Assembly: GCA_937899895.1 (NCBI GenBank)
Contig: CALBQR010000020.1
Location: 1-64,000, forward strand
DNA from: an uncultured Alistipes sp.
GTDB lineage: Bacteria; Bacteroidota; Bacteroidia; Bacteroidales; Rikenellaceae
Direction of reading: 5' to 3'
Length of the DNA stretch: 64,000 nt
Of the stretch, positions 26,182-35,083 are shown one piece after another. The first letter of the stretch is position 1. Each line of letters starts with the position of its first letter. The notes below the pieces were generated by a model. The model was given only the letters and a program-made list of their open reading frames with translations, searched no databases and was not told the origin of the DNA. The position numbers and the translations under genes were made by a program.

Positions 26182-26754
26182 TTACATTTTATCTTCGATG
26201 ATAAATCGGCACAACTGCTCGCGTGCTCGATGTATTTGCGTCTTGACCGTACCGAGTGGCAACGAGAGCTTTTCGGCAATCTCCTCGTAGGAGAACTCGC
26301 GGAAGTAGCGGAATTCGATCAGCTCGCGGTAGCGCGGTGTCATACGGTCGAGGTGGTGCTCGATGCGCACCCTCTGTTGCAGGCTGATCACGCTCTCTTC
26401 GGGCGTGGGCACGGTTGACGCGGGGGTTACGGTCGAGTGTGGGGGCAGGGCGTCAATCGAGAGATCCTCGTGGCGTTTGCGCACGAAATCGATAAAGGTG
26501 TTACGGGCGATGGTGTAGAGCCACTGCCCAAAGGTGTAAGTTCGATCGTAACGGGTCAGATTGATAAAGACCTTGATAAAGGTCTCCTGCAACAGGTCAT
26601 CGACATCGCTGATGTTGCCCACACGTTGCAGGTAGAGGCGACGTATCGACTCGGCATAGCGGGTGAAGAGGTGCTCGAACGCGCTATTATCGCCCGCAAG
26701 TACCCAATCGACCAACTGCGCATCGTCGGCTACGATATAATCCTCTATCGCCAT
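26182..26754 (-). CDS. ECF-type RNA polymerase sigma factor
   Basis: Alternative sigma factor of 190 aa. Region 2 spans FEHLFTRYAESIRRLYL to TFGQWLYTIARNTFIDFVRKR, with DDLLQETFIKVF as core-binding motif; region 4 (RYRELIEFRYFREFSYEEIAEKLSLPLGTVKTQIHRAREQL, split here by its turn) is a helix-turn-helix for the -35 element. No anti-sigma gene lies next to it; instead the gene overlaps the glycosyltransferase stop by 10 bases and precedes rsmG. This resembles RpoE-like ECF factors of Bacteroidetes. Target promoters cannot be told from the sequence. Confidence 0.92.
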   Translation of the reverse strand: MAIEDYIVADDAQLVDWVLAGDNSAFEHLFTRYAESIRRLYLQRVGNISDVDDLLQETFIKVFINLTRYDRTYTFGQWLYTIARNTFIDFVRKRHEDLSIDALPPHSTVTPASTVPTPEESVISLQQRVRIEHHLDRMTPRYRELIEFRYFREFSYEEIAEKLSLPLGTVKTQIHRAREQLCRFIIEDKM

Positions 26755-27902
26755 ACGGTTTCGTCTTTATAGATGCGGCGCGATGCGGCCAGAGCGATAT
26801 CGACCCACACGCCAAACATATCGTAAAGGAAATATGTTGCCATTACATTCCTCTCGCCCAGACGCTTACGTACCGAATTGACCGTTGCATAGACCAGCAC
26901 ATATCGTAGCAGAATGATGAACAGCGTTGCCAATTTCAACTCCAAAGGCAGAGCCACCAGTGCCGCTGTAGCCGCAAGGAAGAAGAGCAGGCGACTGCCG
27001 CCCTCCCACTCGATTGCGTTACGCGCCGCGAGGGGGTAGAAGCGATAGGTGTGGCCGAAATATTTACGGGCACCGAGCCACCACGACGCACCGCCCCAGA
27101 CCTTCTGTCGCACGGTGGCGCGCGGCGAGATGATGACCGAAACGGTCGCCTTATCGGCAAGCGATTGGATGAACAGATCGTCCTCGCCCATATTCATATT
27201 GAGGTGGTTGAAACCCTTCACTTCGAGATAGAGGTTGCGGGTGATACCCAGCGTGTTACGCACACCGCGATAGGGTTTGCGGTTGATTGCAGCCGAGAGC
27301 CACGCCATCGACTCGGCCATACGCTGCGTGCGCATCAGTCGGCCTACAAAGCCGCTACGAAGCTCCACACCGCAGTAGCCCAGCACCACATCGCCACGCG
27401 TAAAGCCCTTCGCCATCAGGCGCACCCAACGCTCCGAGGTTATGATCGTGTCGCTTGTCGAGAGCAGAATGTGGTCATAAGCCGCCGCACGGATACCGAA
27501 ATTCAGAGCCTGCTTGTTCGAGATCGGGAAACGGGTATTCTGCTTGATGTTCGTGATCTTCAAACGGGGATATCGGAGCTGCATCTGCGTCAGCATAATC
27601 GAGAAATCCTCGTTGTTGCCCACATAGACCAGTACAACCTCATACTCTTCGTAGTCCTGCGTCAGGTAGATGGGCAGACGCTCCTCGATAAAGTCGGCAT
27701 CCTCCTGCGTAACGATCACCACCGATACGGGCGGTTCGGCCGCCAGACGCTCCGGCAGCGAGTTGTTGGTATATTTCGGCAAACGGCGGTAACGAATTGA
27801 GTAGTAGTACATTTGCACGAAGAACAGGGCGACGATAATGCCCATCAGGGCGATTCCCTGCCAGCCGTATGCGAGATATATTTTGTCGAAAAATTCCATC
27901 AT
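26745..27902 (-). CDS. Membrane family 2 glycosyltransferase
   Basis: GT-A type glycosyltransferase anchored in the inner membrane. An N-terminal helix (YGWQGIALMGIIVALFFVQMYYY) precedes the GT2 domain: VSVVIVTQEDADFIEERLP, STSDTII in the DxD position and GEDDLFIQS as acceptor-side acidic motif, then KVWGGASWW. Two or three helices follow near the C-terminus. Likely builds a surface polysaccharide. The frame is open to 27974, but the promoter at 27929-27961 lies within that part, so the start is ATG 27902 (MMEFF) or 27899. Confidence 0.85.
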   Translation of the reverse strand: MMEFFDKIYLAYGWQGIALMGIIVALFFVQMYYYSIRYRRLPKYTNNSLPERLAAEPPVSVVIVTQEDADFIEERLPIYLTQDYEEYEVVLVYVGNNEDFSIMLTQMQLRYPRLKITNIKQNTRFPISNKQALNFGIRAAAYDHILLSTSDTIITSERWVRLMAKGFTRGDVVLGYCGVELRSGFVGRLMRTQRMAESMAWLSAAINRKPYRGVRNTLGITRNLYLEVKGFNHLNMNMGEDDLFIQSLADKATVSVIISPRATVRQKVWGGASWWLGARKYFGHTYRFYPLAARNAIEWEGGSRLLFFLAATAALVALPLELKLATLFIILLRYVLVYATVNSVRKRLGERNVMATYFLYDMFGVWVDIALAASRRIYKDETVWR

Positions 27903-27928
27903 CAATTTTGCAATAACAATAATTCGGA

Positions 27929-27961
27929 CAAAGATACGAAAAATATATATCAACATTCCAA
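27929..27961 (-). promoter_or_regulatory. Promoter of the glycosyltransferase-sigma-rsmG operon
   Basis: Minus strand: TTG at 27961-27959, 22-base spacer, TATCTTTG at 27936-27929. The spacer is one base longer than the common 19-21. It fixes the start codon choice of the first gene. Confidence 0.65.
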
Positions 27962-28115
27962 TTTCAAGATTCAAAATTTTTCGCCTTTGCTGTTAAAGCC
28001 TACCGACCGCCGACCGATCGGGGTGGCTTGGTCGCAAACGGCTCGCTAATGGCACCGAAATCGAAGATTTCGCATAATTTTGGGGAGAACTAACGAGGGT
28101 TACGTAAAAAATTCA

Positions 28116-28123
28116 TATCTTTG
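28116..28123 (+). promoter_or_regulatory. -7 element of tgt, very close to its start
   Basis: TATCTTTG ends 5 bases before the tgt ATG. If transcription starts the usual few bases downstream, the mRNA is leaderless or nearly so. The -33 region has no clear TTG. A palindrome CGAAATCGAAGATTTCG lies just upstream at about 28053-28069. Confidence 0.55.
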
Positions 28124-28128
28124 TCCGA

Positions 28129-29259
28129 ATGAAGTTTACGCTACAACATAAAGCTCCCGAATCAAAGGCTCGCGCCGGAGAGATCGTTACCGATCACGGC
28201 GTGATCCCGACCCCGATTTTTATGCCTGTCGGCACGGCCGCCGGCGTAAAGGGTATCTTCCACCGCGACCTGCGCGATGATGCAGGTGCGAAGATCATTT
28301 TGGCAAACACCTACCACCTCTACCTCCGCCCCGGTATGGAGGTCATCGAGGCTGCCGGTGGCGTGCATCGTTTCAGCACGTGGGATGGCCCGATGCTTAC
28401 CGATAGTGGTGGTTTTCAGGTCTTTTCACTCGCTGCGTGTCGCAAACTCACCGAGGAGGGTTGCCGTTTTGCGTCGCATATCGACGGCTCGAAACACCTC
28501 TTCACTCCCGAAAACGTGATGGATACCCAGCGCACAATCGGTGCCGATATTATGATGGCATTCGATGAGTGTCCGCCGGGCGATGCACCGAAAGAGTATG
28601 CCGCCAAGTCGCTCGCGCTGACCGAGCGTTGGTTGGATCGCTGCTTTAACCGTTTCAACCAGACGCAACCCAAATATGGCCACTCGCAGTCGCTGTTCCC
28701 GATCGTTCAAGGTTGCGGATATGAGGATCTGCGCGAGCGAGCTGCACGTAACGTAATGCAGTATAACGCAGATGGTTACGCTATTGGCGGTCTGGCCGTA
28801 GGTGAGCCTACGGAGGTGATGTACCGTATGATCGAGGTGGTCAATGCGGTGTTGCCCGAAGATCGCCCGCGCTATCTGATGGGCGTGGGTACGCCCGTCA
28901 ATATTTTGGAGGCTATCGATCGCGGTGTGGATATGTTCGACTGCGTGATGCCCACGCGAAATGGCCGCAACGGTATGCTCTTTACCAGCGAGGGCGTGAT
29001 CAACATTCGCAACCAGAAGTGGCGCGACGACTTCTCGCCGATCGACCCCAACGGTACGAGCTTTGTCGATACGCTCTACTCGAAGGCCTACCTGCGCCAT
29101 ATGACCATTGCAGGTGAGATGATTGCGGCACAGATTGCATCGCTGCACAATGTGGCCTTCTACCTTTGGCTGGTGGGTGAGGCGCGTCGAAAGATTGCCG
29201 ACGGCACCTTCGCCGAGTGGAAGCGCGAGATGGTTGTTAAATTGACTAAACGTCTGTAA
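28129..29259 (+). CDS. tgt: tRNA-guanine transglycosylase
   Basis: Exchanges guanine-34 of GUN-anticodon tRNAs for a queuosine precursor. TIM-barrel protein of 376 aa with catalytic D92 in TDSGGFQVFSL and nucleophile D271 in MFDCVMPTRNGRNG, plus GGLAVGEP. The zinc-binding CxCxxC motif normally found shortly after is absent: the matching stretch reads DPNGTSFVDTLYSKAYLRH, keeping only the final His. I recall this variant from other Bacteroidetes, so it is probably a lineage trait and not decay. First gene of a likely operon with the lptG-like gene 5 bases downstream. Confidence 0.94.
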   Translation: MKFTLQHKAPESKARAGEIVTDHGVIPTPIFMPVGTAAGVKGIFHRDLRDDAGAKIILANTYHLYLRPGMEVIEAAGGVHRFSTWDGPMLTDSGGFQVFSLAACRKLTEEGCRFASHIDGSKHLFTPENVMDTQRTIGADIMMAFDECPPGDAPKEYAAKSLALTERWLDRCFNRFNQTQPKYGHSQSLFPIVQGCGYEDLRERAARNVMQYNADGYAIGGLAVGEPTEVMYRMIEVVNAVLPEDRPRYLMGVGTPVNILEAIDRGVDMFDCVMPTRNGRNGMLFTSEGVINIRNQKWRDDFSPIDPNGTSFVDTLYSKAYLRHMTIAGEMIAAQIASLHNVAFYLWLVGEARRKIADGTFAEWKREMVVKLTKRL

Positions 29260-29264
29260 GAGAG

Positions 29265-30362
29265 ATGCGTAACCCCGGACTCAAAATACTCGACCGTTAT
29301 ATCATTCGTAAGTTCCTCGGAACCTACTTCTTTGCCATTGCCCTGATCATCGTGATCGTGGTGGTCTTCGATTGGGTGGAGAAGACCGATGATTTCTTCG
29401 AGTTGAAGGCTCCGCTGAATGAGATTATTTTTCAATATTACGCCAATTTTATCCCCTTCTTTATCAATAAGTTCAGTGGCCTGTTTACATTTATCGCCGT
29501 GATCTTCTTCACCTCGAAAATGGCATACCAGACCGAGATCACCGCGATTCTTTCGAGTGGAGTGAGCTTCCGACGATTGATGTGGCCCTACTTCATCTCG
29601 TCGTTTGTGATTGCGATGCTCTCGCTCGGACTGAATCTGTGGGTGATCCCCCAAACGAATATCAAGCAGGTCGCTTTCGAGGCAAAATATCTCAAAAAAC
29701 GACAAAACATCCGTTACGACCGACATATCTATCGCCAGATCGAGCCGGGCACATTCGCCTATATTCGAGGCTATTCGGGCCGCGACCAGCGAGCTTCGTT
29801 CTTCGCTTTGGAGTGTTATGACGGCAACCGTATGGTCTCGTCGCTCGAAGCGGCAGATGTGAAATTCGACCCCGAAACCCACCATTGGACCGCCGAGCGA
29901 TATACCACGCGCGAGTTCGATGAGATGCACAACGAAACATTCAGCCAGCATACCCGATTGGATACGCTTATCAACCTCGATGCTACGGAGTTAGGCCGTG
30001 TCAATGAGTTGATTAAGACGATGAAAATCGGCGAACTGAACCAATTTATCGACCAGCAGCAACTCAAAGGCTCGAACCTGATCGGATTGTTGGAGGTTGA
30101 GCGACATACGCGCTATTCGTACCCGTTGGCGACATTTATTTTGACGCTGATCGGCGTCTCGCTCTCGTCGCGTAAGGTGCGCGGAGGTATGGGTCTGCAT
30201 ATCGGCGTGGGTATTACGCTCTGTTTCTCGTACATCCTCTTCGGCCGCTTCTTCGAGGAGTTCGCCAAGGGTGGAGTGATGAATCCTGCATTGGCGGTTT
30301 GGATCCCGAATATCATCTACCTATTCGTGTCGATATATCTCTATCGTAAGGCACCTAAATAG
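29265..30362 (+). CDS. YjgP/YjgQ-family permease, LptG-like
   Basis: Inner-membrane subunit of the LPS export ABC complex in characterised family members. Six helices expected: a first pair near residues 17-36 and 62-82, another at about 104-126, and a C-terminal set around 285-360, separated by a periplasmic beta-jellyroll-like domain (residues about 130-275). Opening residues LKILDRYIIRKFLGTYF are typical for the family. LptF and LptG cannot be told apart here; 365 aa. Likely translated from the tgt mRNA. Confidence 0.85.
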   Translation: MRNPGLKILDRYIIRKFLGTYFFAIALIIVIVVVFDWVEKTDDFFELKAPLNEIIFQYYANFIPFFINKFSGLFTFIAVIFFTSKMAYQTEITAILSSGVSFRRLMWPYFISSFVIAMLSLGLNLWVIPQTNIKQVAFEAKYLKKRQNIRYDRHIYRQIEPGTFAYIRGYSGRDQRASFFALECYDGNRMVSSLEAADVKFDPETHHWTAERYTTREFDEMHNETFSQHTRLDTLINLDATELGRVNELIKTMKIGELNQFIDQQQLKGSNLIGLLEVERHTRYSYPLATFILTLIGVSLSSRKVRGGMGLHIGVGITLCFSYILFGRFFEEFAKGGVMNPALAVWIPNIIYLFVSIYLYRKAPK

Positions 30363-30386
30363 CAAACGACTAAAACCCAAATAGTT

Positions 30387-31403
30387 ATGAGTTTTATTAA
30401 GAAAACATACGAAACTTTCCGCACCTCGCCCGTGTTGCGTACGTTGGTGTGGATCGTGTTGGCAATTGCTGCAATGCTCGTTGCAGCGCACTACCTGATG
30501 CAACTCGGCACACGCCACGGCGCACGTTGTGCAGTACCCGATTTCACGGGTATCTCGATCGGCGATGCGGAGTATCTGGCCAAGAAAAATGGCTTGGAGA
30601 TCATCGTTAATGACTCGCTCTATGTGCCTGTGTATGACGGCGGTATCGTTCTCGAACAGAATCCCAATGCCGATGTGGCGGTTAAACCCGGTCGCAAAAT
30701 CTATGTTACGATCAACTCTTTCGCGCAGAAGTCGGTGAAGATCCCATACGTAACGGGCTACTCGTTGCGCCAGGCGAAGAACAATCTTGAAATTGCAGGT
30801 TTGGAGATTGCCGAACTGATCTATCAGTCTGATATGGCGACAAATAACGTGTTGGAGGAGCGTTTCCGTGATCAGGTCATCACCCGTAACGACAACATCG
30901 AGGCGGAGGCAGGTTCGGGTATTACGCTCGTGGTGGGTGTCTCGGCCGAGAGTGGCGCGGTAAGTGTGCCGAAGGTGATCGGTTTCCCGTTGAAAGAGGC
31001 GAAGAGCCGCCTATGGGAGGTGGGTCTGAATGTCGGCCGTATCATTTTTGATGAGGATATTGATGTCCTCGATCGCAAGAATGCCCGCGTATATGTTCAG
31101 TCGCCCCAGCAGAATAAGGTTCTGCCGCTGGGACAGCGTGTCGATCTGCATCTGACGCTCGATCCCGAAAAGGTTGAGAAACAGAGTGTTGCTTCGGATC
31201 GCGCGGCACGTAAGCTCGAAGCCGAGCGCGAGTTGCGTGAGGCACAGATTGCCGATTCGATGATGGTAATCGAGGCTGCACATCGCGCCGAGCAACGTCT
31301 TGCCGATTCGTTGGCGGCTGTTGCGGCAGGTGAGGTCTTTGTTCCGAATGGAGCGATTGCGACCGATGATGCAGGCGCGGGCGAAACCGATTTCTTTGAA
31401 TAG
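30387..31403 (+). CDS. Membrane-anchored PASTA-domain protein
   Basis: 338 aa: a short cytoplasmic N-terminus, one membrane helix near residues 17-37 (TLVWIVLAIAAMLVAAHYLM) and three extracytoplasmic PASTA domains. Their starts are recognisable as AVPDFTGISIGDAEYLAKKN, KIPYVTGYSLRQAKNNLE and SVPKVIGFPLKEAKSRLWE. The C-terminal 70 residues are an Ala, Glu and Arg-rich helix. There is no kinase domain, unlike Ser/Thr kinases with PASTA repeats. PASTA domains can sense muropeptides or bind PBPs. Sits between the LptG-like gene and the pseudouridine synthase gene. Confidence 0.88.
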   Translation: MSFIKKTYETFRTSPVLRTLVWIVLAIAAMLVAAHYLMQLGTRHGARCAVPDFTGISIGDAEYLAKKNGLEIIVNDSLYVPVYDGGIVLEQNPNADVAVKPGRKIYVTINSFAQKSVKIPYVTGYSLRQAKNNLEIAGLEIAELIYQSDMATNNVLEERFRDQVITRNDNIEAEAGSGITLVVGVSAESGAVSVPKVIGFPLKEAKSRLWEVGLNVGRIIFDEDIDVLDRKNARVYVQSPQQNKVLPLGQRVDLHLTLDPEKVEKQSVASDRAARKLEAERELREAQIADSMMVIEAAHRAEQRLADSLAAVAAGEVFVPNGAIATDDAGAGETDFFE

Positions 31404-31422
31404 TAATGCCTTGTAAATCAAT

Positions 31423-32517
31423 ATGATCAACGACGACGAGGATATCCTGCTGCTCGACGAAGAGGAGGGCGAAGGTGTCGAGGGCGAACGCGCGGGCGAT
31501 GAGCTTTTCGAGCACTTTGCGCTGACGGTCGATAAGGGGCAGGCGATGATGCGAATCGACAAGTTTTTGACGATTCGTATGGAGCACGTGTCGCGCAACC
31601 GCATCCAAACCGCCGCCGACAATGGCAACATTCTGGTCAATGGCTCGCCCGTCAAGTCGAGCTATAAGGTTAAGCCTTTGGATCGCATCTCGATCGTAAT
31701 GCCCTACCCGAAGCACGAGGTTGAGATTACGGCCGAGGATATTCCGCTCGACATTGTCTATGAGGACGACGATATCATTCTGGTCAATAAACACGCGGGT
31801 ATGGTCGTGCATCCCGGCTGTGGCAACTGGTCGGGCACGTTGGTCAATGCGCTGACGTTCCACCTGCGCAATCTGCCGATGTTTCAGGGGCACGATATGC
31901 GCGCGGGATTGGTTCACCGTATCGACAAAAATACATCGGGCCTTCTGGTGATTGCCAAGAATGAGGATGCCGCCGCGCGTCTTGCCAAGCAGTTCTACGA
32001 CCACTCGATTTCGCGTCGCTACGTGGCGTTGGTGTGGGGTAACTTCGAGGAAGATGAGGGCACCGTTACGGGTCATATCGGTCGTAGCCGCACCCATCGT
32101 ATGAAGATGGCCTGCTACCCCGACGGTAGCGAGGGCAAGCACGCCGTAACGCATTGGCGCGTACTGCGTCGCTATGGTTATGTAACGATGATCGAGTGCC
32201 GCCTTGAAACGGGTCGCACCCACCAGATCCGCGTACATATGGAGCATATCGGCCACCCGCTGTTCAACGACGAACGCTATGGTGGCGACCGCATATTGAA
32301 GGGCACGACCTTCTCGAAGTATAAGCAGTTTATCGAAAATTGCTTTGCTCTGATGCCGCGCCACGCCCTGCACGCCCGCTCGCTCGGTTTTGTGCACCCA
32401 CGCACGGGTAAAGATGTCCATTTTGAGAGCGAACTGCCGCCCGATTTCAAGGCGGTCATCGAGAAGTGGGAGGGCTACACCACCGCCCGCCCCTATATCG
32501 AGAGCGACGAGGAGTAA
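31423..32517 (+). CDS. RluD-family 23S rRNA pseudouridine synthase
   Basis: Isomerises uridine to pseudouridine in rRNA. An acidic N-terminal extension of about 40 residues precedes an S4 RNA-binding domain (MRIDKFLTIRMEHVSRNRIQ). The catalytic domain contains GLVHRIDKNTSGLLVIAKN, with the Asp nucleophile in RID, and later LETGRTHQIRVHMEHIGHPL. 364 aa. RluD is most likely; RluC-type activity cannot be excluded. A strong terminator follows. Confidence 0.92.
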   Translation: MINDDEDILLLDEEEGEGVEGERAGDELFEHFALTVDKGQAMMRIDKFLTIRMEHVSRNRIQTAADNGNILVNGSPVKSSYKVKPLDRISIVMPYPKHEVEITAEDIPLDIVYEDDDIILVNKHAGMVVHPGCGNWSGTLVNALTFHLRNLPMFQGHDMRAGLVHRIDKNTSGLLVIAKNEDAAARLAKQFYDHSISRRYVALVWGNFEEDEGTVTGHIGRSRTHRMKMACYPDGSEGKHAVTHWRVLRRYGYVTMIECRLETGRTHQIRVHMEHIGHPLFNDERYGGDRILKGTTFSKYKQFIENCFALMPRHALHARSLGFVHPRTGKDVHFESELPPDFKAVIEKWEGYTTARPYIESDEE

Positions 32518-32533
32518 CGCCCGAAAAATAATC

Positions 32534-32569
32534 AAAAGGAGCCTATCCGAATGGTAGGCTCCTTTTTTG
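32534..32569. terminator. Bidirectional terminator
   Basis: AAAAGGAGCCTA and TAGGCTCCTTTTTT form a 12-bp stem with a 9-base loop, between the pseudouridine synthase gene and the convergent DUF4296 gene. Confidence 0.9.
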
Positions 32570-32591
32570 TCAATATAATATATAGGTATCG

Positions 32592-33452
32592 CTACTCGAT
32601 GCGGGGCGGCTCGGCGAAGTAGAGAGTGCTGTCGGCAGGCGGTTCAGGGGTGTAGAAACCGTCGATGAGCAACTTAAAGCCGAAGTTCGCCGCAGTCAGC
32701 GAATCCAATGCCTCCTTCTGCGGAAGGAAATACTTTACCGTCAGATCCTCGATCGTAAAGTGCAGTTTTTCAGGCTTTTTGTTCAGATTGCAAAGTTCCA
32801 GAACAAGCTCCTGTGCCGTCGAGTCGGCAGTGAATGTGTGTGAATACTTTTCGCGCATCTGGCGGCGATAGCGATAGGTGTAATATTTCATTCGCTTGTC
32901 GGTGCTATCCACAAAATAGCCAACCATACGATGCCCCAAATTCCTGTCCGTCGAGTCGATAACGTAGTAATATTCAACAAGATACTCGCCAGCGCGTGGG
33001 ATTGGAATACGGCGTTTCATAAGTGAAGTGTCGGCAGGCTTGCGCATACGTAGTAACGAATCGAAATAGATACGTTGCACAAAACGGCGACGCGCGATGG
33101 CGTCGATCGTATCCAGATCGGCAACCTCCTCGTTCAGATGATCGGCCTCGTCTTCCAGACGGCGAATTGCCAAATCGACCACATCCGACATTCGGGCACT
33201 CTTTCGTTTCGAGAAACTATTGATTGTATAGTGCAGATCCTCAATTGTATAGCCATATTTTGCGAAGATCGGCTCATACAACATCAAGCTATCGACCTCT
33301 ATTCCGTGCAGATCGACGTATGAGTTCGCCAGATAGGAGTCGTGGAAGATGTCGGCCAATGTCTGGTCGGGAATCACGCGCGGTTTATTGCACGATGTGG
33401 CCAGCGCGAAGATCGCCGCGAGGAGTATTGTTCGTAAAAAAGTTCTCATCAT
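32592..33452 (-). CDS. DUF4296-type lipoprotein
   Basis: 286 aa with a lipoprotein signal: MRTFLRTILLAAIFALATSC, Cys at residue 21. The mature part begins NKPRVIPDQTLADIFHDSYLANSYVD, which resembles the Bacteroidetes domain DUF4296; I recognise no function. A helical middle (IRRLEDEADHLNEEVADLD) and a polar C-terminus follow. Its start overlaps the end of the upstream ABC permease gene by 4 bases, so they are translated together. It may be an accessory of that permease or of lipoprotein sorting. Confidence 0.75.
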   Translation of the reverse strand: MMRTFLRTILLAAIFALATSCNKPRVIPDQTLADIFHDSYLANSYVDLHGIEVDSLMLYEPIFAKYGYTIEDLHYTINSFSKRKSARMSDVVDLAIRRLEDEADHLNEEVADLDTIDAIARRRFVQRIYFDSLLRMRKPADTSLMKRRIPIPRAGEYLVEYYYVIDSTDRNLGHRMVGYFVDSTDKRMKYYTYRYRRQMREKYSHTFTADSTAQELVLELCNLNKKPEKLHFTIEDLTVKYFLPQKEALDSLTAANFGFKLLIDGFYTPEPPADSTLYFAEPPRIE

Positions 33453-34672
33453 TGCTTTATCGTTTCAGCTGCTTCGCGGCGGATCATCGTATTGACCGTA
33501 AGGCGCGAAATAACCAGCGTTACGGCCGCCATCGCAGCTATAATTAACAATATATCAGTCGTTTTCATTCTGACGGGATAGTACTGCACAACAAACGTCG
33601 TACCAGGCATTTCGATCAGTCCGAACTGCTGTTGTGCCACGCAGATACCCACGCCCAGCACCAATCCGATCACTGCGCCCAATGTTCCGATCAGCGCGCC
33701 CTCGCCCATAAATATCGAGCGCACGAATTCCGTGCGGGCACCCATTGCGCGCAGGGTGGCGATGTTGTCGCGTTTGTCGATAATGAGCATTGCCAGCGAG
33801 CCGACAATCGAGAATGAGGCGATGATCAGCACCATCAGCGAGATGAAGAATATGCCCCACTTCTCGTACTTCATAATGCGGTAGAGTGCGGCCTGCTGTT
33901 CGAGGCGCGTTATGACCTTAAAATCCTCACCCACAACCTCTTGAACGGCCTCGCGAGTGCGCTCCAACGAAACTCCCTCGGCAATGTCAATCAGCAGACT
34001 CGTGGCGCGATTGTCGTAATCGAAGAGCGATTGAGCCAACTCGATCGTGGTCAGTATGTAGCTCTCATCGACATCGCCACTGATCGAAAAGACCCCCGAC
34101 GGCGATGTGCGACGATGGGTATATGCGTCAATCGGCAGGAGCGTCGAGATCTCACCTCGGCGTGGCGAGTAGAGGTTCAGCGGAACGTCGAGGAATGTCT
34201 TGACACCCAATTGATAAGCGATTGTCGAGCCGACACACGACTGCTCGATTTCGCCCAAGCGTAGCGAGAATTCGCCATTCTGGACATATTGCTCCATCGG
34301 CAACACGTCGCAATAGTTCTCATCGACACCGCGCACCGTAACCACCACCTGGCGACCGCCATATTCGGCCAATGCGCTCTGCTCCAAAGCGGCCGAGTAG
34401 CCCGTTACGCCCTCGATTGAGCGCAACGAATCGCCATTTAGTTCGCTGATAACGAACGTCTTACCCTCTCGCGGTCGCACTTCGAGATCGGCATCGAAGG
34501 CCGACTGCATACCATCGACCAGATCGGCAAAACCATTGAAGACCGACATCAAAATTATCATTGCCGCGACGGGGACACCCACAGCCACGACGCTCACGCC
34601 GGAGATCACATTGATCACCGAGTGGGACTTGGCCGAGAAGAGGTATCGGCGTGCAAAAAGCAGCGACAACAT
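33449..34672 (-). CDS. LolC/LolE-type ABC transporter permease
   Basis: 407-aa FtsX-fold permease. One N-terminal helix (residues about 20-45: VINVISGVSVVAVGVPVAAMIILMSVF), a large periplasmic MacB-like domain to about residue 265, and three C-terminal helices (GIFFISLMVLIIASFSIVGSLAML; GTLGAVIGLVLGVGICVAQQ; TDILLIIAAMAAVTLVIS). The family releases lipoproteins from the inner membrane for delivery to the outer membrane. No ATPase gene is adjacent. The DUF4296 lipoprotein gene follows with a 4-base overlap. Confidence 0.88.
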   Translation of the reverse strand: MLSLLFARRYLFSAKSHSVINVISGVSVVAVGVPVAAMIILMSVFNGFADLVDGMQSAFDADLEVRPREGKTFVISELNGDSLRSIEGVTGYSAALEQSALAEYGGRQVVVTVRGVDENYCDVLPMEQYVQNGEFSLRLGEIEQSCVGSTIAYQLGVKTFLDVPLNLYSPRRGEISTLLPIDAYTHRRTSPSGVFSISGDVDESYILTTIELAQSLFDYDNRATSLLIDIAEGVSLERTREAVQEVVGEDFKVITRLEQQAALYRIMKYEKWGIFFISLMVLIIASFSIVGSLAMLIIDKRDNIATLRAMGARTEFVRSIFMGEGALIGTLGAVIGLVLGVGICVAQQQFGLIEMPGTTFVVQYYPVRMKTTDILLIIAAMAAVTLVISRLTVNTMIRREAAETIKQ

Positions 34673-34711
34673 TGCTTCGAGATGGCGGTTAAGTGATTGA
34701 GCTATTGGTGT

Positions 34712-35053
34712 TTATTCCTCTTTAAGCAGTGAGTCTATATTGGCGATATATTCCAGCGAGTCATCGAGGAAGAACTGCAATTCGGGCACACTCTTCACCT
34801 GATTGCGGATACGCTGACCCAGCGCGCGACGAATCATCCAATTGTTCTCTTCGAGCGTGCGCATAATCTCGCCACTGCGCTCGAAGGGGAAGATGCTGAA
34901 ATAGATCTTGGCATAGTTCAAATCGGGCGACACGCGCACCGTGGTAACCGATGCCATCACGCCGCGCACCAGCGGTGCAGCCTCTTTGAGCAGAATCTCG
35001 GCAACGTCTTTCTGAATCTGACGCGCCATTTTAGCTTGTCTTGTACTTTCCAT
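34712..35053 (-). CDS. rbfA: Ribosome-binding factor A
   Basis: Small KH-fold protein for late 30S maturation. ESTRQAKMARQIQKDVAEIL at the start and VTTVRVSPDLNYAKIYFSIFP in the middle are diagnostic. 113 aa. The start ATG at 35053 is preferred because relatives begin METTRQ or similar; MARQ at 35029 is possible. Precedes the LolC-like permease gene on the same strand with a 39-base gap. Confidence 0.92.
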   Translation of the reverse strand: MESTRQAKMARQIQKDVAEILLKEAAPLVRGVMASVTTVRVSPDLNYAKIYFSIFPFERSGEIMRTLEENNWMIRRALGQRIRNQVKSVPELQFFLDDSLEYIANIDSLLKEE

Positions 35054-35083
35054 TTATTTTATCTCTATTCTTTTGTTTGTCAA

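Noticed and set aside
30387..31403. PASTA protein as a Ser/Thr kinase
   Set aside because: There is no kinase domain; only about 16 residues precede the membrane helix.
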